Shown here: positions 16,159 to 23,973 of the stretch, one piece after another
How the letters are laid out: each line of letters starts with the position of its first letter
Position numbering within the stretch: position 1 is the stretch's first letter
NCBI GenBank assembly: GCA_903875345.1
Contig: CAIQVS010000090.1
Span: 1-34,553 of the forward strand
DNA from: an uncultured Pseudomonadota bacterium
GTDB taxonomy: Bacteria; Pseudomonadota; Alphaproteobacteria; UBA9219
Length of the DNA: 34,553 nt
Reading direction: 5' to 3'
Notes under the pieces: generated by a model
What the model was told of the DNA's origin: nothing
Databases searched by the model: none
Seen by the model: the letters and a program-made list of their open reading frames with translations, nothing else
Program-made: the position numbers and the translations under genes

Positions 16159-17346
16159 ATGAAATATTCAGCGCAGCGAAATCTTAGCTTTCTACCATTA
16201 ATCATGGCGTGGGCGTTCCTGTTGTCGGTGGCATTGCCTCACGACGCTTTTGCTGATTGCTCAACAGATAGTCCCCCAACCTGCGTCTATATTCCGGACA
16301 ACACAACGGTCACACTCTCCCCGACACTCTTCACCCCAACGCCCCCGAACTATTGCAAGAAGATTACAACCAACAAATGCTACCATGAAATCATGGTGCC
16401 GCTGGGCAGCATCGACGAGTGGGAGGGGCCGACTTACGCTGGTGGTCCGGTTGGATTCGTGAACTCCACTTTCGCTACCCAGGGGGGATGCGTTACCCTT
16501 GCCGATTGCGAGACCTATACGTGGGTTGCCGGGGGATGGGGATCCTGTACATCTACCTGCGGCACAGGAACACAATCCCAGACCGTGACCTGTCATGAAA
16601 ATAATGCAAGCACACGCGTCGTTTCCACCGTTAACAATAGCTATTGCACAAGCTACGCCCCCGGTATCCAGCCCCCTACGAGTCGATCGTGTTCCAGCAT
16701 ATCCAGCTGCGTATACACTGCTGGCGGGTACGGTTCTTGTTCGACACAATGCGGAGCAGCCGCCCAAACCCTCTACCCGGCAACTTGCTGGAACTCGACG
16801 CTTGGTGTACCGGCTGCTCTTAGCTATTGCAACACAAGCGTGGGCGAGCAATGCAACGCAATAACGTGCGGTGCTTGCTCCTCCGCTCCGGCAACACCCG
16901 GCGGTTCGTTTGTCCTGTGGACGGCATATTCTCCTGGCGGCCCAACATGTGGAGGACTGGGCAACAGTGTAAATCCGGAGACAGGCGACTATACTTGTCC
17001 GTCGGGATACACGGATGGACTGGACGTGAACACGGGAGGCAGCATCGGCAGCGAGCACTGCACAGGATATACTCACAACTGCATTTCAACTTGTGAATCT
17101 TATTTTGAAAACGCGGAAGGAAAGGGATGTGCATGGCCATGGAATCCCAGCGGCGTTTTGTGCGTTAAAGTTAATCCGCAGACTGGCAGCTGCACTTGTC
17201 CGTTAGGAACATCTCCCAACCCAAGCGACTTAAACGGCAGTTACGGCGACGGAACTACAAGCGGTGGGGACTTCAATAATAATGGCAACTACGTTGATCT
17301 GGGATCCGGGAAGACATGTTCAGGGCGTCTTCATATCTGCCAATGA
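16159..17346 (+). CDS. Secreted cysteine-rich protein with thrombospondin type 1-like repeat, paralog
   Basis: A 395-residue paralog of the protein at 14632-15879. The signal peptide spans about residues 1-32 ('FLPLIMAWAFLLSVALP', ending 'AFA'). There are 30 Cys, all in the mature part. Residues 121-178 are a strong thrombospondin type 1 match: W-x5-W-G-S-C-x3-C-G-T-G with 'QSQTVTC', a central Cys and 'TSRSC'. A second, looser copy at 187-237 aligns with the single one in the first paralog. One 'CPSGYTDGLDVNTGGSIG...CTGYTHNC' module is at 280-308 and a diverged one follows at 324-394, ending 'GRLHICQ'. It stops 8 bases from the end of the convergent ribF. The 279 bases before it hold the ribF remnant and no other gene. 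An extracellular binding role is inferred. Confidence 0.75.
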   Translation: MKYSAQRNLSFLPLIMAWAFLLSVALPHDAFADCSTDSPPTCVYIPDNTTVTLSPTLFTPTPPNYCKKITTNKCYHEIMVPLGSIDEWEGPTYAGGPVGFVNSTFATQGGCVTLADCETYTWVAGGWGSCTSTCGTGTQSQTVTCHENNASTRVVSTVNNSYCTSYAPGIQPPTSRSCSSISSCVYTAGGYGSCSTQCGAAAQTLYPATCWNSTLGVPAALSYCNTSVGEQCNAITCGACSSAPATPGGSFVLWTAYSPGGPTCGGLGNSVNPETGDYTCPSGYTDGLDVNTGGSIGSEHCTGYTHNCISTCESYFENAEGKGCAWPWNPSGVLCVKVNPQTGSCTCPLGTSPNPSDLNGSYGDGTTSGGDFNNNGNYVDLGSGKTCSGRLHICQ

Positions 17347-17354
17347 GCTTCAGT

Positions 17355-18299
17355 CTAGCTTGATGTTCCTTCCAACCGCCGCCGCGCCGTCTCCACATCT
17401 TGGCAAATTTGCTGCTTGAGGACTTCAACGTTCGGGAAAGCCTGTTCGAGGCGGATAAAGCCGATCAGGGCGACTTCCAGCTCCTGCCCATATAAATCGC
17501 CATTGAAATCGAACAGGTGCGCCTCCAGCAATTCCGTCTTGCCGTCGACCGTGGGACGCACGCCGATATTGGCGACTCCGCGATAGAGCGGCCTTGCCCC
17601 GACCGGTCCCGCCTCAATCGCGTAAACGCCATAACGCGGACGCAAATAATCGCCGAGCGCGATATTGGCGGTCGGGAATCCGATCGTGCCGCCGCGCTGC
17701 GCGCCGCGTTGCACCACGCCCGCAATCGTCCAGTCGCGCCCCAAAATATGCCGCGCCGTTTCGATGTCCCCCTGTTGCAAGGCTTCGCGCGTGCGTGACG
17801 ATGACATAATCTCGCCCGCGCTGTCGCGAAACGGACTCACTTCGGTCACGCCGACTCCGTGCGCCGCCAGCCACGTGCGCAGATTATTCATATCGCCGCC
17901 GCGCCGATGGCCAAAGACGAAATCGAATCCGGCGATAACATGTTGCGCCTGAAATTCATCGACCAGAATCTGGTTGGCAAAATCCATTGCGGAAACAAGC
18001 GCGAACGCGGGCGTAAACTCCTGCACGATCACATCGTCGATGCCCAGCGCATAAAGCAGACGCAACTTGACCTCCGCCGGAGTCAGGCGAAACGCATCGA
18101 TATGCGGATTAAATACCGAGCGCGGGTGCGGCTCCAGAGTCAGCACACGCGCCGGAACGCCAAGACTTCTTGCCTTATCGATGCAGACCTTAATCAAAGC
18201 CTGATGGCCGCGATGAACGCCGTCAAAATTTCCGAGCGCGAACACGCCGCCTTTCGCACTCGGCGGCGCGCGTCCAATCATTTGAAGATATTCACTCAT
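17355..18299 (-). CDS. ribF: Bifunctional riboflavin kinase/FAD synthetase
   Basis: Cytosolic enzyme making FMN and then FAD from riboflavin. The N-terminal adenylyltransferase domain has 'GNFDGVHRGHQ', whose H-x-G-H motif lies at about 29-32, and 'SSSRTREAL' near 166-174. The C-terminal riboflavin kinase domain has 'GGTIGFPTANI' (about 203-213), 'YGVYAI' and 'GVANIGVRPTVDG'. Length is typical. I chose the ATG at 18299, preceded by GGAATGAGA; an ATG two codons upstream is also possible. The 3' end is nearly abutted by the second Cys-rich gene, and a diverged copy of its last 30 or so codons sits 1.4 kb away at 15928-16026. It is divergent from the hydrolase gene. Confidence 0.95.
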   Translation of the reverse strand: MSEYLQMIGRAPPSAKGGVFALGNFDGVHRGHQALIKVCIDKARSLGVPARVLTLEPHPRSVFNPHIDAFRLTPAEVKLRLLYALGIDDVIVQEFTPAFALVSAMDFANQILVDEFQAQHVIAGFDFVFGHRRGGDMNNLRTWLAAHGVGVTEVSPFRDSAGEIMSSSRTREALQQGDIETARHILGRDWTIAGVVQRGAQRGGTIGFPTANIALGDYLRPRYGVYAIEAGPVGARPLYRGVANIGVRPTVDGKTELLEAHLFDFNGDLYGQELEVALIGFIRLEQAFPNVEVLKQQICQDVETARRRLEGTSS

Positions 18300-18397
18300 T
18301 CTCATTCCAAGATTCTGAATTACGCCTTTGATTGCGCGCCTCCGTTTATGATACGTATAAGCCCCTTTTTCCTCAAGCAGCGATTGCCGCCCGCGTT

Positions 18398-19336
18398 ATG
18401 CAACACTTATTGATTGACCAAATGACCGACGCCAGCGTCGGGTATCACCATTGCGATGACGGAGGCCACCTACGCTATGCTCTGCTGTGGCCGAAGGGCG
18501 AGCCGCGCGGCACTATCCTCGTCGCCCCGGGACGACGCGAATTCATCGAAAAGAAGCATCTCGAAGTTGGCGAGGATTTTATCAAGCGCGGCTATCGTCT
18601 GGTGATGTTCGAATGGCGCGGGCAAGGGCTGTCCGACCGCTTTCTTGACGGCGACAAGCGCCAACGCGATTTCGTTCCCGATTTCACCATTCACATCCGA
18701 GATCTGTCGTCGTTCTATGAACGGGTCGTCAAGCCGAACCAGAGGGGAAAGCTCCTGCTCTGCGGTCATTCGATGGGAAGCCATCTGTTTCTGCGCTGGC
18801 TGATCGAAAATCCCGCGCTCGATGTCGCTGGAGCGATCCTGACCGCGCCGATGCTGGCGCTGGGCGGACATGTGGCGCACAACTCCGCCAACCTGCTCAG
18901 CTGGAGCGCGACCAAGCTCGGCTACGGCTATGATTACGCCTACGCCCAGCATGACTATGACCAACAGGACATGTTGTTTGACGGCAATCCCTTGACGCAT
19001 GACGCCATGCGCTTTGCCGTGCTGGAGCAATATTTCAAGGCCTATCCGCAAATGACCGTCGGCGGCGTGACGTGGGAGTGGATTCACGCGGCGATGCGTT
19101 CGATGCACGTCACCCAGCGCCGGCACAGTCTCGCGCAGGTCAAATACCCCATCTTGACGATGACCGGAGCGCGCGACCGCGTCACGCCGCTATCCGAAAC
19201 GCAACGCTATCTGGCGCTTCTGCCGCATGCCGAAAACGTGACAATCAACCATTCCTTGCATGATATCATGGCCGAAACCGATGCTTGCCGCACCGAAGCG
19301 TGGGGGCATATTGACCATTTCCTAGCTTCGCGTTAG
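18398..19336 (+). CDS. Alpha/beta hydrolase, lysophospholipase-like
   Basis: A serine hydrolase of the alpha/beta fold, PldB or monoacylglycerol-lipase type. The nucleophile elbow is 'CGHSMGSHL', the oxyanion region follows strand 'GTILVAPGRREF', the acid is in 'TGARDRVTP' and the catalytic His is in 'NHSLHDIM' near the C-terminus. No signal peptide is seen. The start is uncertain: ATG 18398 gives 312 residues, an in-frame TTG at 18332 gives 334, and ATG 18421 is also possible; none has a good ribosome-binding site. It is divergent from ribF and lies 13 bases before the next gene, so the two are probably co-transcribed. The true lipid or ester substrate is unknown. Confidence 0.85.
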   Translation: MQHLLIDQMTDASVGYHHCDDGGHLRYALLWPKGEPRGTILVAPGRREFIEKKHLEVGEDFIKRGYRLVMFEWRGQGLSDRFLDGDKRQRDFVPDFTIHIRDLSSFYERVVKPNQRGKLLLCGHSMGSHLFLRWLIENPALDVAGAILTAPMLALGGHVAHNSANLLSWSATKLGYGYDYAYAQHDYDQQDMLFDGNPLTHDAMRFAVLEQYFKAYPQMTVGGVTWEWIHAAMRSMHVTQRRHSLAQVKYPILTMTGARDRVTPLSETQRYLALLPHAENVTINHSLHDIMAETDACRTEAWGHIDHFLASR

Positions 19337-19349
19337 GACAGATAGCATC

Positions 19350-20246
19350 ATGATTCCTCATCATTCCACCTCGGACTTAATTCTGGATTCCGGCGCGCTG
19401 TCGATCTGGGATCGTGAGAAAGGTCCTATCTTCTGGTACGCCTTGGGCGTGCCGGGACCGTTTTATCTCAACACCGAACTGATGATAGGGCGCGAGCTGT
19501 CGGTGCGCATCCTGACGAAGATCGACGCCATTCTTGCCGAAAGCGCCGATCCCTCAACCCGTGCGCACCACATCGAAAAAACCATCCTCGCCGCCTATAG
19601 CGACAAAAGCGCCTATCACCGGATTGTTTCCGCCTTGGCCGACAAAGCGCGGGAGATTTTTCCGCCGCGCAGTTACACCCTCGTTTCAGGCGGGGAGCGG
19701 CGCGACTGGCTGTTCTCCATTCCCTTTGCGCATGAGATCGGCGTCCGTCATCTCTTTCTGTTCAAGGATCAGTCCAGCTATTGCAAGGAGAGCGTGCATA
19801 AGGATGAACATGTGCTGCATGTCGCCGATCTGATTAACAACGCCGCCAGTTACTTTGACAACTGGTTGCCGATGCTCACGCGGCTTGAAACGCATTGCGT
19901 CGGCACCGCCGCTGTCAATGTGCGTGGAGAGGAAGGGCAAAAACGCCTGAGCGAAGCGGGTTGCAAAATCGCGGCGCTCAACATCATCGACGCCGCGTTC
20001 TTCGACGAGTGCCGGAATCAGGGATTGATCGACGAAGCGACGCGCGATGAACTCACCCTGTTCCTGAAATCGAATTCCGAATGGGCGAGCCGTTACCTGA
20101 TGGACAGGCCGGAACTATTCGAGACCAAAAACATCGACGCCAAATCCCGCGCCCGCCTGAAATCCTTTTTCGCCAAGGATCCGTGGAACCTGCGTCCGGC
20201 GCATGAGGATTTTTTCCGCACGATGCTGGAGAAGATCGGGGATTAA
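19350..20246 (+). CDS. Phosphoribosyltransferase-like protein
   Basis: A 298-residue cytosolic protein whose middle looks like a type I phosphoribosyltransferase fold: 'SYTLVSGGERRDWLFSIPFA', then 'VRHLFLFKD', and 'HVLHVADLINNAASYFDNW' in the place of the PRPP-binding loop. In a true enzyme this loop would have two adjacent acidic residues before a small-residue stretch; here there is only one, so activity is uncertain. Orotate phosphoribosyltransferase-like proteins of this size are known in alphaproteobacteria. It follows the hydrolase by 13 bases and is convergent with the DUF190 gene, sharing four bases at the stop codons. The functional name is tentative. Confidence 0.55.
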   Translation: MIPHHSTSDLILDSGALSIWDREKGPIFWYALGVPGPFYLNTELMIGRELSVRILTKIDAILAESADPSTRAHHIEKTILAAYSDKSAYHRIVSALADKAREIFPPRSYTLVSGGERRDWLFSIPFAHEIGVRHLFLFKDQSSYCKESVHKDEHVLHVADLINNAASYFDNWLPMLTRLETHCVGTAAVNVRGEEGQKRLSEAGCKIAALNIIDAAFFDECRNQGLIDEATRDELTLFLKSNSEWASRYLMDRPELFETKNIDAKSRARLKSFFAKDPWNLRPAHEDFFRTMLEKIGD

Positions 20247-20599
20247 GCCGATGTTTCTTTTGGGCGTTTACCGTTGCCGTAAGAGAGAACCTGCACATTT
20301 TCCACAGTCACAAGACCGCTTTTCATCATGCCATCCAACACCGGCAGAAAACCGTCGATCTTTTCCTGCGTGTCGACGATTTCAATGACGATGGGCAGAT
20401 CTTCCGAAATTTCAAGAAAGCTTGAGCGATGCACGCGTGTCGAATGGCCGTATCCCATCGGGCCGCGCAAAACCGTCGCGCCGGCCATGTGTTGTTTCCG
20501 GGCTTCCAGAACGACGGCTTCATACAGAGGTTTTCCGTGGTGGTGGTCTTTTTCTCCGAAAAAGATTCGCAGCAGCACGGCGTCTTTGGGAAGTTCCAT
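20243..20599 (-). CDS. DUF190 (PII-like) protein
   Basis: A 118-residue protein of the DUF190 family, which has a PII-like ferredoxin fold. Typical motifs are 'AVLLRIFFGEKDHHHGKPLYE', 'GATVLRGPMGYG' and 'LPIVIEIVD' with a following 'I..FLPVLD'. It starts 2 bases after the crcB stop on the same strand. DUF190 genes are commonly paired with crcB in fluoride-resistance loci, where a regulatory role is assumed. There is no membrane segment. Confidence 0.87.
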   Translation of the reverse strand: MELPKDAVLLRIFFGEKDHHHGKPLYEAVVLEARKQHMAGATVLRGPMGYGHSTRVHRSSFLEISEDLPIVIEIVDTQEKIDGFLPVLDGMMKSGLVTVENVQVLSYGNGKRPKETSA

Positions 20600-20601
20600 G
20601 A

Positions 20602-21003
20602 CTAGATTCCTTTCAACTGATTAAGCGCATGCGCGGAAATGGCACCAAGCCATACCGCCAGAAGGCACAAGAAGACAGAAGCGGCGACATGAATGCCAGC
20701 CTGACCCCAATCGCCTTTTTGCGCCATGTTTAAGGTTTGCAGGCTGAACGACGAAAAAGTGGTATAGCCGCCGCAGATGCCGATCATAAAAAACTGCCGA
20801 GCCACCGTCGCAACCAGAACGCGACCGTCAGGTCCGGTGAGCGTGCTGAAGAAGCCGATAGCAAAGCAGCCTGTTACGTTAACGATCACGGTTCCCCACG
20901 GAAATCCCGTTCCGAGCCACGACGCAAAGGCTTCCGCCAGCCAGAAACGGCCAAGGCTTCCGAGCGCCCCGCCAACGGCGACCCAAATCGAACTTTCAAA
21001 CAT
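20602..21003 (-). CDS. crcB: Fluoride ion channel CrcB/FluC
   Basis: A 133-residue inner-membrane fluoride channel that works as a dual-topology dimer. It has four hydrophobic helices and the family motifs 'GGALGSLGRFWL', 'GTVIVNVTGCFAIGF' (with the conserved Asn) and 'GICGGYTTFSSFSLQ' (the Thr/Phe pore track). Length is typical. The start ATG has a strong GGAGATAAGG site. It forms a two-gene unit with the DUF190 gene. The leader contains a hairpin but no recognisable fluoride riboswitch core. Confidence 0.95.
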   Translation of the reverse strand: MFESSIWVAVGGALGSLGRFWLAEAFASWLGTGFPWGTVIVNVTGCFAIGFFSTLTGPDGRVLVATVARQFFMIGICGGYTTFSSFSLQTLNMAQKGDWGQAGIHVAASVFLCLLAVWLGAISAHALNQLKGI

Positions 21004-21364
21004 TCTGCCTTATCTCCTGTCCCGATCTCCTGTGCCGTACAAAGGCGGATTGGAATACAGCCTTCTGCCCGACTCCGCCTGAATTTCCAAGAGCCTATTG
21101 TAGCTGGCGATCATTCGCTGCAGCACAAACCCGATGCGGAAATTTTAAGAAATTGTCGTCTTTAAATGATAGATTTTCTTTTCTTGACTGTTCCACTCGG
21201 AATTCACTTCTCGAAATTATTTGATCCTTGTCTTTTCTGCATATATACGGCACGGCTAAAAAAATTTTGGTTAGGCTCGACAATTTAACGTTAAACGCCT
21301 TTAAGGATAGAGTAAATCTGTCGCTTATTGTTCCCTCTCAATCGTTTATCTCATAGGCTGCATC
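21004..21364. other. Intergenic region between crcB and the glycosidase gene
   Basis: 361 bases without a gene. It holds the minus-strand crcB leader, with a 7-bp stem at 21043-21049 and 21074-21080. It also has a possible plus-strand promoter (TTGATC 21221-21226, TATACG 21244-21249, 17-base spacer) and a perfect 12-base palindrome TTTAACGTTAAA at 21284-21295 that could be an operator for the glycosidase gene. It is AT-richer than the neighbours. Confidence 0.4.
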
Positions 21365-22471
21365 ATGAATCACTCTTCTTGCAAATCACTTTTTGTTTTA
21401 GCATCGATTCTGACGCTGCTACTGACTACTTGGCATTCGAGTATTGCGCAAGGGGCTGAATGCCCTGTCGGGGTTAACGTAAATAACTTTCAGAATTTTA
21501 ACCCCACAGAGCAGCAGTCCATTGTCGATCAACTGAAGCGCTCTGGGGTTGGTTTCGTGCGCACATCCTTGCGTCCGGATGATAAAAACATGAATCTTGC
21601 GAAGACTCTTCAGTCTGAGCGAATTGGACTGGTGTTGGTGCTTGGCTTCCAATTTTTACCGAATGCCCCCTCACGTCCAGCTGATCCAGAACGGCACATC
21701 AGAAGCGCGGCATCTTTATCCTCCATTGACATCAATGCTTCCAAAGCCTCTTTTCAGACCACTTTCGACAAACTGGATGCATACGGAGTTACGCTGGTAG
21801 GAGTGGAGCTTGGCAACGAAATCAACTGGGTTGATTTCAATGGAGATTTTCCGGTACCCGGCCAAGGAAAGTCATTTTCTTTGAGCGACCTTTCCTACGA
21901 CCCGGAAGCAAGACGTGTCGCTCAAGGTCTTCTTCAATACCTCAATGTCTTGGCCGCCTTAAAGGAGGTACGGGATCATTCCAAATTTAATCGGCATACG
22001 CCCATTATCTCTGCAGGAATGGCCACAGTGGGTGGTGGGGCTTGGCAGCAAAAGCTAAGACTCGATGGCGTATCCATTTCGGCCACCTATGCGTTCTTAC
22101 GTGCCCATGGACTCGACCAACTGGTTGACGGCTATGGAGTTCATACCTATCCCCCGCAAGTTAAACCGGGGGACGGAGTTGCCGCCGCCCAGAGGCTAGC
22201 CCAATTGGACGAGAAAGTTTTTCCTCCGGGAAATTCAAAACCATATTGGCTCACAGAATGGGGTTTCCCTAGCGCTGCGACGTCGTCGGAAGAAGATCCG
22301 GCGCGAACGCAAAACGTAAATGATATGCGTAATTATTTTCTTGGTCTTTATCGGCACGGACGCTTGGGAGGCATTTTCTGGTATGTATGGAACGAGCCGG
22401 ATAAGGATTCCATTTATCGCGGCGGTGGCATTATGGACGCAGGAAGACGAGCAGTCGCACCGATGCCGTAG
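21365..22471 (+). CDS. Secreted TIM-barrel glycoside hydrolase, clan GH-A-like
   Basis: A 368-residue secreted protein with a signal peptide at about 1-31 ('LFVLASILTLLLTTW', cut near 'AQGAE'). The fold is an (alpha/beta)8 barrel of clan GH-A type. 'VELGNEINW' gives the acid/base Glu152 after strand 4, 'YGVHTYPP' lies at 257-264, and 'YWLTEWGFPS' gives the likely nucleophile Glu298 after strand 7. 'GGIFWYVWNEPD' closes the barrel. The exact GH family cannot be fixed by eye; GH39- and GH5-like cellulase or xylosidase relatives are the nearest. The gene stands alone between crcB and a fibre-gene remnant, with AT-richer codon use than the housekeeping genes, which suggests acquisition. A role in trimming external or own exopolysaccharide is an inference. 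Confidence 0.75.
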   Translation: MNHSSCKSLFVLASILTLLLTTWHSSIAQGAECPVGVNVNNFQNFNPTEQQSIVDQLKRSGVGFVRTSLRPDDKNMNLAKTLQSERIGLVLVLGFQFLPNAPSRPADPERHIRSAASLSSIDINASKASFQTTFDKLDAYGVTLVGVELGNEINWVDFNGDFPVPGQGKSFSLSDLSYDPEARRVAQGLLQYLNVLAALKEVRDHSKFNRHTPIISAGMATVGGGAWQQKLRLDGVSISATYAFLRAHGLDQLVDGYGVHTYPPQVKPGDGVAAAQRLAQLDEKVFPPGNSKPYWLTEWGFPSAATSSEEDPARTQNVNDMRNYFLGLYRHGRLGGIFWYVWNEPDKDSIYRGGGIMDAGRRAVAPMP

Positions 22472-22512
22472 CACTAACGCATCATGTATGTATTCCTTTG
22501 AAATACGTGTAG

Positions 22513-22536
22513 AACAAATCCATGTATGGATTTGTT
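22513..22536. repeat. Perfect 11-bp inverted repeat after the glycosidase gene
   Basis: AACAAATCCAT and ATGGATTTGTT flank GT, 41 bases after the stop codon. The right arm ends TTTGTT, so it may work as a weak terminator for the glycosidase gene; it could also mark the junction with the fibre remnant that starts just after it. Confidence 0.5.
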
Positions 22537-22986
22537 GATCGTCCTCCGGCGATTAATTGCTACCAGCCTTCGGTACCCGGCAACGGTTCGTAGAACATCA
22601 ATTTCGATGTTTACGAGGCGGGCAGCAGCGGCGCCACCGACAATCCTCCGACCACGGCGATGACGATCACGGGCGCTGGCCTTGTCGGCATCGGGGCAGC
22701 GCCGAAATCCGCGCTGGATGTGTCTGGCGGCATGGCAATCGGCAGAGGCTATGCCGGTATTGTCGCCGCTCCGGCCAACGGACTGATCGTTCAGGGCGGC
22801 ATCGGAATTGGAACGACGACCATTTCCGCAACAAACTCCATCATGGTCACCAAGCCCGATTACCACATGGCCTATTTCCAGAGTACCGGTGCCAACAACT
22901 CGGTCGTTACACTCGACAACGCGTCGAGCGGCAACTTCGATCAGATTTGGTTCAACAATACCGGCTCAGAAATAGCGGTCGGATAA
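22537..22986 (+). pseudogene. Truncated fibre-gene remnant (relative of the S74 fibre protein)
   Basis: In one frame the DNA reads '.NCYQPSVPGNGS', a TAG at 22591-22593, then 'NINFDVYEAGSSGATDNPPT' and on through 'GLVGIGAAPKSALDVSGG', 'GLIVQGGIGIGTTT' to 'WFNNTGSEIAVG' and TAA. The repeats 'VGIG..P...LDV.G' are those of the fibre gene at 13443-14608. There is no start codon with a ribosome-binding site, one internal stop, and no S74 domain; the frame ends about 20 bases before the convergent barrel-protein gene. An ATG at 22660 could give a 108-residue peptide but nothing argues that it is made. Confidence 0.65.
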
Positions 22987-23006
22987 CAACAAGAACGATG
23001 CGTTGG

Positions 23007-23840
23007 CTAGAAATGCCAATCCGCGCCGATAGTGGCAGCTTGTTGCATGTTGGTCCAGACAACGCGCTCAAGGCCGCAGCTTGCGCAGATTACCTGTTTA
23101 TCTGTTTGTGATGTCAGCGCGAGCACACTGTACTGCGCACGGATGGAGATTTTTGGTGATACCATGAACTCCGCTCCGGCGCCCCCCTTGATGCCGGGTG
23201 CCCACCTATCTACAGTCCAGTTAAGGCCAGTGTTTACCGGGGCACTTCCCCTCAGGCGAGCAATCGCTGGCCCGGGCCCGGCATCCGCGAAGAATATTGT
23301 GTCACCCAAGGCGATACCGGCACGGCCAAGGAGAGCAGCTGACCAGCTGATCCGGGACTTTGTTGACTCAGGGTTACTTTCTTCACTCATCGCTCCTTTA
23401 TTATTCTGGCTGCCGAGGTTGATTTCGGCCTCTCCACCAAGAATTGTATTTCTTATCTGGTAATTATACCCAGCGTGAAGCCCTCCTTGCACAATAGCAT
23501 CACTGAAAGCTTCAGTTCCGCCGAGATATTCCTGTATGACATTCCCATTCACCATTCCAACACCGACATTCGCGCCAGCATAAGGTCCCGACCAGTCGTG
23601 CTTATCGGCGGCTGCAGTAGTTTCTTCTAATGCAGCTTGGCTTGGCATAATCGTCGGTGCCGCCTGTTGTGCTTGGAGGCTATCGACTTTGGATTCCAGC
23701 TTCTGAATCTCCGCCTTAAGCGCTGAAATCTCCGCCTGCTGATCCGTATCGGCAATAGCCGGGGTGGAGAACATCGGTGCCGACGCGCCAACAAGCGCCA
23801 CAACGGAAAGAATGCCCATAACGCGATGTTGTCTGCGCAT
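23007..23840 (-). CDS. Outer-membrane beta-barrel protein, Omp25/Opa-like
   Basis: A 277-residue protein with a signal peptide ending near 'TPAIA' (about 30). A coiled-coil stretch of about 45 residues follows ('AEISALKAEIQKLESKVDSL'), then an Ala/Thr linker. A predicted eight-strand barrel begins with 'DWSGPYAGANVGVGM', continues through 'GGLHAGYNYQI', 'ILGGEAEINLG', 'SWSAALLGRAGIAL' and 'PKISIRAQYSVLAL', and ends 'QQAATIGADWHF'. The last residue is Phe, as barrel assembly requires. The 'W.G.Y.G...G' opening is the signature of Omp25/31-type porin-like proteins of alphaproteobacteria. The start has a GGGGAA site. The N-terminal coiled coil may trimerise or reach the cell wall. Two Cys near the C-terminus ('CASC') are unusual for a barrel. 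Confidence 0.82.
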   Translation of the reverse strand: MRRQHRVMGILSVVALVGASAPMFSTPAIADTDQQAEISALKAEIQKLESKVDSLQAQQAAPTIMPSQAALEETTAAADKHDWSGPYAGANVGVGMVNGNVIQEYLGGTEAFSDAIVQGGLHAGYNYQIRNTILGGEAEINLGSQNNKGAMSEESNPESTKSRISWSAALLGRAGIALGDTIFFADAGPGPAIARLRGSAPVNTGLNWTVDRWAPGIKGGAGAEFMVSPKISIRAQYSVLALTSQTDKQVICASCGLERVVWTNMQQAATIGADWHF

Positions 23841-23973
23841 GGATGTTCCCCTTTTCCAGATTGTTTAATGATTCGTCGCAGCACTATGAGAGAAAAATAA
23901 AAGTCGCAACTCAAAATTGATTCGCGGCGTCGTCATTTTTATGCACTGGCTAGTCGAAATCCGCGCTTGATAA

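Noticed and set aside
21004-21100. Possible fluoride riboswitch before crcB
   Set aside because: The minus-strand leader has a 7-bp stem but not the GGCGAUGG-type opening or the UGAUG and UCUAC parts of the crcB motif, so I do not call it.
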